Origin: Sapria himalayana
Taxonomy: Eukaryota > Streptophyta > Magnoliopsida > Malpighiales > Rafflesiaceae
NCBI GenBank assembly: GCA_029783825.1
Contig: JAREIK010010529.1
Location: 83,424-147,423, forward strand
Reading direction: 5' to 3'
DNA: 64,000 bases
In this document: in pieces, positions 52,946 through 64,000 of the stretch
Position numbering within the stretch: position 1 is the stretch's first letter
Layout of the letters: each line of letters opens with the position of its first letter
Made by a program: the position numbers and the translations under genes
Notes under the pieces: model-generated
Told to the model about the DNA's origin: nothing
What the model saw: the letters and a program-made list of their open reading frames with translations, nothing else
The model's database searches: none

Positions 52946-52959
52946 TTTTTCTTGTAGTG
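52946..52959. repeat. Intact CACTA terminal sequence
   Basis: TTTTTCTTGTAGTG is the exact reverse complement of CACTACAAGAAAAA and closes element 3. The following bases (TAGGTTG) would contain the 3-bp target duplication, which cannot be verified without the other end. Confidence 0.92.
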
Positions 52960-53215
52960 TAGGTTGTGATCATTAATATTAGATTATGAGCTAGTTTTTT
53001 TTATAAGATGTTGATATGAACTAGTTATCGTGTTAAGAGTTTTTTAAAATGTTGCAACATAATTAATGTAAGTTCTTTATATTGCTTTTATTTTCACCAA
53101 TGAACTAAATTAATATTTATTTTTCCAAAGAATGTGTGTTTTTTATTATTATGGTTTCTAATTATTTAAAATTAAATATATTGTAGTAATTGTTTAATTA
53201 ATATGAAAGAAATTT
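52960..53215. other. AT-rich spacer between two CACTA ends
   Basis: About 255 bases with no recognisable feature. Confidence 0.6.
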
Positions 53216-53564
53216 TCAATAAAAAGGCATTTTAGCGATGGAATATTCCATAGCTAAAATGACTCAAAAAATGTACAAGATAATAAATTAGCGATGGAAT
53301 GCAACAATCAATTGTTATAATAGCGACGAAAAATTGAATTCCATAACTAAGTTTAGCGACGGGATTCTGATTTTCCATTGCTATTTTAGCGATGGATTGC
53401 AAATTTCTATAGCTATTTTAATGAAGGTTTATTATAAAACATTGCTAAAATAGCTATGGAAATATAAATCAATCTCTATTTTAGCGACGAAAAATTAAAA
53501 ATTGTCACAAAAATAGTAATGGAAAATTAGGATCCGTGGCTACACTTAGTGATGGAAATCAATC
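53216..53564. repeat. Subterminal zone of another CACTA end
   Basis: TTTTAGCGATGGAAT, ATAGCGACGAAAAATT, TTTAGCGACGGGATT and ATTTTAGCGACGAAAAATT recur about every 40 bases in both orientations. The consensus differs from elements 1 and 3 (GCGAYGGAA in place of GCTAGGGA), so it is a different family. It ends in AATCAATCTTTTTTTCT, where TTGTAGTG would be expected next, but CTAT array DNA starts instead. Confidence 0.75.
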
Positions 53565-56500
53565 TTTTTTTCTGTCTATGTCTACCATTATATCTTATTA
53601 TCTACTTGTGTATCTATATGTCTATCTATTTGTCTATCTATCTATCTTTCTATCTATCTATATATCTATCAATTGATCTATCTATATATTTATAAATCTA
53701 ACTATCAATCTATATATCAATGTATCTATTTGTCTATCTATTTATCTATCTTTCTATCTATCTATCTAACTATATATCTGTCAATCAATCAATCAATCAA
53801 TGTGTCTATCTATATGTTTAACTATCTGTCTATATATCTATATATCTATATGTCTATCTATTTTATAACTATCTTTCAATCTTTCTATCTATCTATCTGT
53901 CTATCTATTTGTCAATCAATCAATCAATCTATCTATCTATATGTCTGTCTACCAATCTTTGTATTTATCTATCTTTCTATATATTTATCTATCTATCTAT
54001 ATGTTTATTTATCTATCTATCAATCTTACTGTATATCTATCTATCTATTTATTTGTCTTTCTATCTCTATGTCTATCTATCTATGTATCTATATATTTAG
54101 CTAATTATCTTTCTATCTATTTATCTGTGTATCTATTTATCTAAATATCTGTTTATCTAAATATCTGTTTATCTATCTGCCTACCTATTTATCTCTCTAT
54201 CTATCAATTTATCTATATATCAATCTATCTATATATCAATCAATCTATCTATCTATTTGTCGATCTATCTATCTATCTATCTGTTTATTTGTCAAATGAT
54301 CTATCTAATAAACTATCGATCTATTTGTTTTTTTATCGGTCATCTATCTATCTATCTATATTTCTATCTATCATTGAATCTATCTATCTATCTATTAAAT
54401 TTCTATATCTATATATATGTCTAACTATATGTCTATCTATCTATCTATTTATATATTTAACTATCTTACTTTCTTTGTATCTATCTATTTATATACCTTT
54501 CTATCTATTTGTTTATCTATCTATCTGACTGTCTATCTATTTGCCTAATAAAATGTCAATATATCTGTCTATATAATTGTTAATCTATCTGTCTATGTAT
54601 TTGTATACCTATCAGTCTATCAATATGTCTATCTATATGTCAATCAATCTCACTATGAAACTTTATATGAAACTGTCTATAAATTTGTGTATTAATCTTT
54701 CTATCAATATGATTATCAATCTTTCTATCAATCTATCAATTTATCAATCAATCAATCTATTTATCTATCTATATATCTATTAATTTATCTATCAATCTTT
54801 ATATCAATATATTTATCAATCTATATATTTGTCAATCTATTAATCAATCAATCAATCTATCTATCTATCTATCTATCTGTCGGTCTGTCTATTTGTCTAT
54901 CTAAAAATCAATATATTTATCAATTAATCTATATATCTAACTATCTTTCAATGTGTCTATCTATCAATTGATCTTTCTATCTTTCTATCAGTTAATTTAT
55001 TTCTCTATCTAACTATCTATCAATAAATATGTATGTCTATATTAATAAATCCATCTATCTATCTATCAATATTTCTATCAATCTATCTGTCTATCTATAT
55101 ATTTATCTATCTATCTATCTATCTATCTATCTGATATCTATCTATCTATTTGTCTACCAATCTATCTACCTATTTATCTAACTATCTATTATTTGTCTAT
55201 CTATCTATTTATCTATTTACCTGTTTATCTATCAGTTTATCTATAAGTTTATTTAGATATCTATCTATCTATTTGTCTAATAATATGTCAATATATCTAT
55301 TTATATAATTATCTATCTATCTGTCCTGCTATCTGTCTACTTATCAGTCTATCAATATGTCTATCTATATGTCAATAAATCTATCTAACAAACTTTCTAC
55401 AATCTAGTGATAAATTTGTCTATTAATCTTTCTATCAATCTGACTTTCAATCTTTTTATTAATCTAGCTGTCTATCATTCTGTCTATCTATCTATCTATT
55501 TATATGTCTATCTATTTATCTATTAATATAATTATGTATTTATCTATATATATCAATCTATATATCGGTCTATCTATCAATCTATATATCATGTCTATCC
55601 ATCTGTCTATCTATCTATCTATCTGTTTATCTGTCTATCTAAAAATCAATCTATCTATCAATTAATCTATCTATCTATCTATCTTTCTATGTCTATCTAT
55701 ATGTCTATCTATTTGTCTATATATATGTCTATCAATTGATCATTCTATCTTTTTATCTGTTCATGTATATGTCCATCTATTTATATTTCTATCTGTCAAC
55801 CTATTCCTCTATTTATTATCTATCAATAAATATGTCTATCTATATTACTATATATCTATCTATCAATAAATATATCTTTCTATCTAACTATTTTTTTATC
55901 TATATATATATATATATATATATATATCTATTTATCTATTTTTCTACCAATCTATCTACCTATTTATCTACTAATCTATTTATCTATATATCTATCTGTC
56001 TATGAATTTTGTCTATCAATCTATCTATCAATTTGTCTATCAATTTGTCTATCAATCTTTCTATCAATCTATTTATTAATTTTCATTATGTCTATAAAAT
56101 TGTCTATATATCTATCAATCTATTTGTCTATCTATCTATCTATTTATCTTTCAATCTATCTATTTGTATATATATCTATCTATCTATCTATCTGACTATA
56201 TCATTATCTATCTTTCTATCTATTTATATGTCTATCTCTCTTTCTATCTATGTGACTATATATCTATATGTATATCTATCTATTTGTCTATCTATTTTTA
56301 TCTATATATATATATATATTTATTTATTTATTTATCTATCTGTTTGTCTATATATATATATATATATCTATATATCTAACTTTTTATCTAACTATTTATA
56401 TATATGTATATCTATCTGTCTATCTCTTTATCTATCTTTTTGTTTATCTATTAGTCTATCTACTTATTTAACTATCTAACAATCTATTTGTCTATCTATC

Positions 56501-59500
56501 TTGTTATCAATCAATCTATCTATCTATATATATTTATCAATCTGTTTATCTATTTGTTTATCTATCAATCTATCAATTTATCTATCTATAAATCTATCTA
56601 TCAATCTGATTATCAATCTTTTATCAATCTATCAATCTATCAGTCTATCAAAGAGGTCTATCTATATTTATATCAACTAATTATAAATCTATATAAAAAT
56701 TATTAAATCTATCTATCTATCAATTTTTATCTATCTCTCGATTAATTTTTTTTATCTATCTATCAATATATCTATCATATAATCTATCTATCTTTATTTC
56801 TATCAGTCTATTTATGTGTGTGTCTATATGTCTGGTTGTCTATCTATCTATCTATTCATCATATTGTCTCTCGGACTATATATCTTTCTAAATGAATTCC
56901 TATTTGTCTATCTATCTATTTTTCTATATGTCTATCTATCAATCTATCTATATATTAATCTATATCTATTTATAAAGTTATCTATCTATCTTTCTATTTG
57001 TTTATCTATCTATCTATTTATATATCTTTCAATCAATCTATCTGCCTATATTTTTATCTAACTTTATATATATATATATCTATCTATTTGTCTATCTTCT
57101 GCATATCAATCATTCTATTTATTTGTTTATTTATTTGTCTATCTATTTGTCAGCCTATCTATCTATTTATTTACTTATAAGTCTATCTATCTATCTACTT
57201 GTTTATATCTATCTTTCTCTATCTGTCGATATATTTATCTATATATCTATATAATAATCTATCAATATATCTGTATTTCTATTTGTCTATCTATCAATCT
57301 ATCTACTTATATAGTTGTCTATCTTTCTATCTATCTATTTGTCTATCTATCTATTTATCTATCAATTTGTCTATTAATCTACCTTTAAATCGGTGTATTA
57401 ATCTATCTATTAATTTGTCTATAAATCTATTTATTAATCTTTCTATCAGTATATCCATTAATTTGTTTATCTATCTATCTGCTAATATATGTATATGTCT
57501 ATCTATATCTATATCTATCTTTCTTTCATTCTGAATATCAATCTATATATCTATATGTCTATCTATATTCCTAACTAACTATCTGTCTATCTGTCTATAT
57601 ATACGTCTTTCTATCTATTTGTCTAACTCTCTATCTATCTATATGTCGATATATCTATCTATCTATCTCTCTACCTGTATATCTATCTATTTATCTATTT
57701 GTCTTTCAATCAATCAATCAATCTATTTGTTTATCTTACTCTATCTATCTGTCTATCTATTAGTCTATAATCTATCAATTTATCTATCTATCTATTACTC
57801 TATTAATCTATCAATCTATCTTTCTATCTATATATCTTTTAATCTATCTATCTATTTGTCTATCTATAAATATATCTATAAATGAATCTATATGACTATA
57901 TTTTTATCTATCTATCTATCTGTCTATCTATCTCTTGATCTATCTATCTAAATATTTGTATGTCTATCTATCTATATAAAAATCTATCTTTCTGTGTGTG
58001 TTTTTATGTCTATCTATTTGTCTCTCTATCTAACTATATATATATATATCTATCAATCTATCTATCGATCAATCAATCTATCAATATATCAATCAATCAA
58101 TCTATCTATCTATCTATGAATATGTCAATCATTCTATCAATCAATTTGTTTAACAATCTTTTATCTATTTGTCTGTCTGTCTGTCTATATATTCATCTTT
58201 TTGTCTATCTATCTATCTATATATCTGTCATTATATATATCTATCTTTTTTTAATTCTATCTATCTATTTACTTATCTATCTGTCTATATATCTATCTAT
58301 CTATTTGTCTATCAATCTATCGATCAATATATCTATCAAACTGTCTATCTATCTATGTATCTATCTAATTGTCAATCTATTTGTGTGTCTATCTTTTATG
58401 TATTTGTTTGTTTGTATGCCTACATTCCTGCCTGTCTACCTATCTGACTATATATATTTTTATCTGTCTATCTTTCTATATATCTTTTCTTTATCTAACT
58501 ACCTATCTGTCCATCTATTTTTAGATTTATTTGTATGTCTATATATTTGTTTGTATGTCTGTATGTCTATCTATCTATCTATCTTTCTAATTATTTATCT
58601 ATCTAATTATATTTCTATCTATCTATCTATTTGTCTATCTATCTATCAATATATTTTCTATATATTTGTCTATCTATCTATCTGTTAGTCTGTCAGTTTG
58701 TCTATCTATTTATTTATCTATCTGTCTATTTATCTGTATATCTAATATTCATTATTCCGGTGTATCTATCTATCTATTTATATGTCTATCTATTTGTCTA
58801 TCTATCTGTCTATTTATTTGTTTAATAATCTATTGATCTATTGTTACTCTATCTATTTATATATCTATCTTTATATATAATTATCTATCTATCTATCAGT
58901 TTATCAATCAGTCTTTTTATCTTTCTATCAACTTGCTTATCAATCTATTTATAAATATATTTATTTGTTAGTCTATTAATCTATCTATCTATCAATTGAT
59001 CAATCTATCTATCAATTAATCAATCAATTTGTCTATCAATCAGTCTATCTATCTGTCTATCATTCTATTAATCAATATGTCTAACAATTTGTTTATCAAT
59101 TTGTCTTTCTTTGTGCCAATCTATTTATCTATATATCTATCTATCAATTTATATATTCATCTATATATTAATCTATCTTTCTTTCTTTCCATCTATCTAT
59201 ATGTCTGTCTGTCTATTTATCTATATGTTTGTTTATGTGTCTAGCTATTTATCTATCTATCTTTCAATTTGTCTATCTATCTATTTATTTTAATATTTAT
59301 CTATCTGTCTATCAATCTATTAATCTATCTATCTAATAATCTTCTCTCTATTTTTTATCTATCTATCGATCAATCTTTCATCTATTTATCTTTCTATAAT
59401 CTCTCTATCTATCTATTTATATGTCTATATATATATACATATCTATTTATCAATTTAACTATAGATCTCTATATCTATCTAACTATCTATCTAACTATCT

Positions 59501-60171
59501 GTGTATCTATCTATCTATCTATCTGCCTAACTATCTGTCCATATATCTATGTATTTATCTATCTATTTGTTTGTCTATTTGTATATATATTTATTTGTCT
59601 ATCTAACTATCTGCATATCTATCTATTTGTCTATATATGTATATATATATATATCTATCTATAATCTATCTTTCTAACTATCTATGTATCTATCTTTTAA
59701 TCACTCTCTCTATCTTTCTTTCTATCTAACTATGTATCTATCTATTAATCTATTAAATTTATCTATTTGTCTATCTATCTATCTATCTATCTATCTATGT
59801 ATCTATCTATCTAACTATTTGTGTAGGTTTCTATATATTTATCTATCTGTTTGTTTTTATATCAATCTATCCATCTATCTATCGATCTTTTTGTTAATCT
59901 TCTTGTCTATCTATATGTCTAAATTTCTATCTATCTTTCTATCTATATATCTATACAACTATCTGTCAATCTATTTGTCTCTCTATCTGTCTATTTATCT
60001 GCCTATCTATCTATTTTTGTATCAATCAATCTATCTGTCTATATATATGTATGTCAATCTGTTTATCAATCTATCCATCAATTTATATGTATGTCAGTCT
60101 ATCTATTTATCTATAAGTCTATATATCTATCTTTTTTTATCTTTTTGTCTATCTATCTGTATATATATCTA
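53565..60171 (+). repeat. Degenerate (CTAT)n array, part D
   Basis: About 6.6 kb of CTAT repeats with the same variant types as parts B and C, interrupted by short (TA)n runs (for example 55905-55927). It starts at a damaged CACTA end and stops at a palindrome. Open Leu-Ser-Ile-Tyr frames, up to 242 codons at 57960-58688, are composition artefacts. Confidence 0.95.
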
Positions 60172-60180
60172 TAGATATAT
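60163..60180. repeat. Palindrome at the array inversion point
   Basis: ATATATCTATAGATATAT is its own reverse complement, with the centre between 60171 and 60172. CTAT repeats lie to the left and ATAG repeats to the right. Confidence 0.95.
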
Positions 60181-60424
60181 AGATAGATAGATAGATAAAC
60201 AATGGATAGACAGATTGATATAATGATTAAAAGAAAAATAGAAATATAGATTGATAGATATATTGATAAACATATTGATTGACAGATTCATACATTGATT
60301 GATAGCAAGATAGATAGATAGATAGACATATAGATATAAAGATATAAAGTCAGAAAGATAGATAGATAAATAGATAGATAGATAAATAGATAGACATATA
60401 CATAAATAGATAATTATATATAGA

Positions 60425-60504
60425 TACACACACACACACTTACTCACTCACTCACTCACACTTACACTTACACTCACACTCACACTCACACTCACACTCA
60501 CACA
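60425..60504. repeat. (CA)n, (ACTC)n and (CACACT)n minisatellite
   Basis: A graded series: (CA) repeats, ACTC tetramers, then CACTTA and CACTCA hexamers. It is embedded in the GATA array and is unlike its surroundings in having almost no G on this strand. Confidence 0.95.
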
Positions 60505-60793
60505 GATAGATAGATTGATAGATAGATATATAGACATACTGATGGACGGACAAATAGATAGACAGCTAGATAGACAAACACACATATAGAAATATAAAAA
60601 TATAAAAAAATAGATAGATAGATAGATGGATTAATAGATAAATTGATAGACATATAGATAGACAGATCGATACAAAGATAGTTAGACAGATTTAAAGAAT
60701 TTTTGATAGAGTGATTGATAAATAGATTGATCAGTAGATAGAAAGTTTGATAGATAGATTGATAGATTATTATACAGACAGATAAATGAATAA

Positions 60794-60833
<40 letters not shown>

Positions 60834-61328
60834 AGATAGAAAGATAGCAATATAGATATATAGATAGATAAGTAGATCCATATACAAATAAAAAAACACA
60901 TAGATAGGCATATAGATACATAGTTAGATAGACAAAAAGATAGTCAGGTAGATATAAAGATAAATAGATAGAAGATAGATAGATAGACATGTAGTTAGAC
61001 AGACAGACATATGATAGATAAATAGATAATTATAAAGATAGATAGATAGATATACAAAAAGATAGACGATAGATATATAGATAGATAGACAAATAGATAG
61101 TTAGATAGTTAGATAGATAGCCAGATAGATAGACATATAGGTAGATTGATAGGAGAAATATAGATAGAGAAATTGAAAAGACATATAGATAAATAGATAG
61201 ATAAACACATAGATAGACAGATAGATAGACAAATTGAAAAACATATAGATAGATATATAGATATATAGATAGATAAATAGCTAGCTAGATAGATAGTTAT
61301 AAACATAGATAGAGAGATACACAAATTG

Positions 61329-61332
<4 letters not shown>

Positions 61333-61391
<59 letters not shown>
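61333..61391. repeat. (TA)n run in the inverted array
   Basis: About 59 bases of pure TA, followed by GTAGGTAGGGAGGTAGGTAG, a rare G-rich variant patch. Confidence 0.95.
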
Positions 61392-61393
<2 letters not shown>

Positions 61394-61625
61394 GGTAGGG
61401 AGGTAGGTAGATAGTCATATAAATAGATAGTATATAGATAGATAGATAGAAGAAAGATAGTTATATAGATAGACAGATGGATAACATATAGTTAGACATA
61501 TATATAGACAATAGATAGACATATTGATAAACAAATTGATATGTAGATATTTAGACATATCATATAGATAGATATAAAAATAGTTATAAAGATATATAGA
61601 TAAATATATAGCTAAATAGATAGAT

Positions 61626-61628
<3 letters not shown>

Positions 61629-61675
<47 letters not shown>

Positions 61676-61704
61676 CTATCTATCTATTAATAGATAGATA
61701 GATA
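61629..61704. repeat. (TA)n run followed by a perfect 32-bp palindrome
   Basis: (TA)n at 61629-61670 is followed at 61673-61704 by four CTAT-type repeats and their exact inverted copy around TATTAATA. This is a small local strand switch inside GATA-oriented DNA. Confidence 0.9.
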
Positions 61705-63473
61705 GATTGACAGAAAGATATACATATATATATAGATAGATTAGATAGATAAAAAGATACATATAAGATAGAAATATAGATAGATATATATATTATATAT
61801 ATATATATATATATATGGATAGATAGACAGATTGACATAGAGATATACTTATATATATATATATATAAAGATACACATAAAGAATAGATATATAGATAGA
61901 TAGAAATATAGATAGATAAACAGATAGACAAATAGATGTTGATTGTTATAAAAAAGATAGATAGAAAAACATGTATATATATATATATATATCAATAGAT
62001 AGATAGATAGATAGACACAGAGATATACAAATAGATAGAAAGATAAATAAAGATAGAAATACATAATATATATATATATAGACAGATAGATAGAAAGATA
62101 CACATAAAGATAGATACATACATAGACATATAGATATAGATAGATAAAAATAAAGACAGATAGATAGATTGATTGTTATATAAAAAGAGAGATAAATAGA
62201 ATATAGATTTATCCACACACACATACACAAACACACACACAAATAGATCAGATAGATAAATTGATAGATAGAATGATAGTTAGCCAGATAGATAGAAATA
62301 TAGATATCTATATATATATATAGATTTAATGAAAGATAGTTAGAAAATAGATAGACAAATAAATTTCACAGATTGATAGATATAGAGATAGACATGATAG
62401 AGAGTAAATAAAATATAAATAGACACATTGATAGAACTAAAGAAACATACATAGATAGACGCATAGATTGAGAGAGACATTGACAAATAGATAGACAGGT
62501 AGATTTGAAAAAAGATAAACACATAGATAGATAGATAGACAACATGAATAAATAGATAGATAGATAGAGAGATATATAGGTAGACAGATAGATCTATAGA
62601 TAAAAAAGAGGATAGTTAGACAGATAAATAGATAGACGGATGAATAGGCAGTAAACTAGATATAAAGATAGATAAATAGACAGATTGATAGATAGATGAT
62701 ACATAGGTTTATAGACAACCTTGATAGATGTATTTATAGATAGATTGATATAAAGATTGACAGACAGACAGATAGATAGACAGACAGATAGATAGAAACA
62801 TAGACAAATAGATAGATAGACAAATAATAAATAGATAGAAAAATAGTCAAATTATTAGATAGATAGACAGAAATATTAAACATATAGATAGATAGATAGA
62901 TTAACAGATCATTTAAACATAAAGAAAGAAAGAAAGAAAGATAGACAAATAATAGATAGATAGATAAAAAGATAGAAAGAAAGAAAGATAACAGAAAGAT
63001 AGATAAAATATAGATATTAAGATATATAGATAAATAGTTTGATATATAGATAGACAGATAGATAGATATATATATAGATAGATAAATTGATTACCAAATA
63101 GATAGATTGATAGACAAATATAATATTGATTGATATATTAATACATAGATTGAAAGACATATGGATAGACAGATTGATAGTTATATTGATATAAATAATA
63201 GATAGATTTATAGATAGATTGATAGACATATCGATAAAAAAATAAATAGATAGATAGCTAAATAGAGAGATAGATAGAAAAATATATAGACAGATAGATA
63301 GATAGAAAGATAGATAGATAGAAAAATAAATAGATAGATAGAGAATAAATAGATAGATAGATAGACAAATAGATAGATAGATATAATATATATATATATC
63401 AAATATAAGCATTATGATAAACATATAATATATAGATAGATAGACAGATATATAGATATTTACATAGACAGAT

Positions 63474-63506
<33 letters not shown>

Positions 63507-64000
63507 AACAAAAAGAAAGACACATGGAAGACATATGATAGACATATTAATAGACATATAGATAGACACAAAAAATAGATAGATAATAAACACATAAAAA
63601 TAGATAGACATATTGATAGACAAATATATAGACAAAAAGATAGACAAATAGATCGATGGATAGATTGACAGATAGATATATAGATTTATACAAAGATAGA
63701 TAGATAAATTAATATATAGACATATAGGTAGTTAAATGATATATAGATATTTATAGATTGATATACACATTATTAGACCCATTTATAGATAGTTAGATAG
63801 AATGATTGATTGATAGAATGATTGATTGATAGGCTGATTGATAGATAGATTAATAGAAAAATTGATAGATAGATTTATAGATGTGTTGATAAATAAGAGA
63901 AATATAGATAAATAGATAGATAGACTAGAAAATAGACTCGAAAAATAGATATAATATATAGATTATATATAGATAGACATATAGATAGATAGATAGATAA

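Larger units (their letters stand above)
43866..52959 (+). mobile_element. CACTA (En/Spm-type) transposon, element 3, 5'-damaged
   Basis: In order: AT satellite, 5'-truncated TNP2-type pseudogene, TNPA-like pseudogene, junction segment, three GGCAGY units, subterminal zone and a perfect terminal sequence at 52946-52959. It shares all these parts with element 1. The left terminus is not recognisable, and the part of the transposase homologous to 2940-4199 of element 1 is missing. Confidence 0.75.
60172..64000 (-). repeat. Degenerate (GATA)n array, part E, inverted orientation
   Basis: From here to the window end the repeat reads ATAG on the plus strand, and the open Leu-Ser-Ile-Tyr frames move to the minus strand. 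The first hundred bases are not a close mirror image of the sequence left of the palindrome, so the inversion is old or the arms grew independently. The array continues beyond the window. Confidence 0.95.

Noticed and set aside
60425..60504. Telomere-like repeat
   Set aside because: The CACTCA/CACTTA hexamers are not the plant TTTAGGG type or a known variant.
53673..63647. Similar Leu-Ser-Ile-Tyr frames on plus (53673-60190) and minus (60169-63647) strands
   Set aside because: The same composition effect; no gene-like structure.

Overview
This window looks like repeat-dominated nuclear DNA of a flowering plant. It carries decayed CACTA (En/Spm-type) DNA transposons whose proteins show the plant-specific set of transposase-associated domain, TNP2, DUF4218 and DUF4216, with a second plant Ptta/En/Spm (TNPA-like) gene. 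I found no intact host gene, no rRNA, no convincing tRNA and no CRISPR. The species cannot be named from what is visible.

Layout. (1) 1-12614: a large CACTA element (element 1) on the minus strand. Its TNPA-like exon 1 (about 101-489) and TNP2-type transposase (633-4199) are full of stops. Then come a featureless stretch, an AT-rich satellite with a period near 560 bp (5850-9548) split by a probable 561-bp solo LTR (8939-9499), two about 1.15-1.3-kb tandem units with a GGCAGY-rich core (9716-12150), a subterminal repeat zone and a terminal CACTA sequence ending at 12614. (2) 12615-32000: about 17 kb of degenerate (CTAT)n array, split by a 2.3-kb non-array segment (16626-18920). (3) 32001-33450: unassigned sequence. 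(4) 33451-40760: CACTA element 2 on the plus strand, with a TNP2-type pseudogene and a split TNPA-like pseudogene. (5) 40761-43700: AT-rich DNA with an 80-bp minisatellite. (6) 43700-52959: CACTA element 3 on the plus strand. Its transposase is 5'-truncated and abuts one inverted copy of the same AT satellite. A TNPA-like gene, three GGCAGY units, a subterminal zone and a perfect terminal sequence follow. (7) 53216-53564: the subterminal zone of another CACTA end. (8) 53565-64000: a second degenerate array, (CTAT)n up to about 60171 and then (ATAG)n to the end, with the orientation reversing at an 18-bp palindrome.

How it fits together. In an autonomous CACTA element the TNP2-type protein cuts at the terminal inverted repeats and the TNPA-type protein binds subterminal motifs. 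All copies here are inactivated, mostly by changes that fit C-to-T or G-to-A transitions. The most notable observations are: array boundaries sit at CACTA ends on two occasions; the array polarity reverses at a palindrome; the complex GGCAGY module lies on opposite sides of the coding region in elements 1 and 3, which suggests very long inverted termini; and the arrays contain a nearly exact 303-bp tandem duplication. Most long open frames here, reading Leu-Ser-Ile-Tyr or Ala/Val, follow from repeat composition and are not treated as genes.
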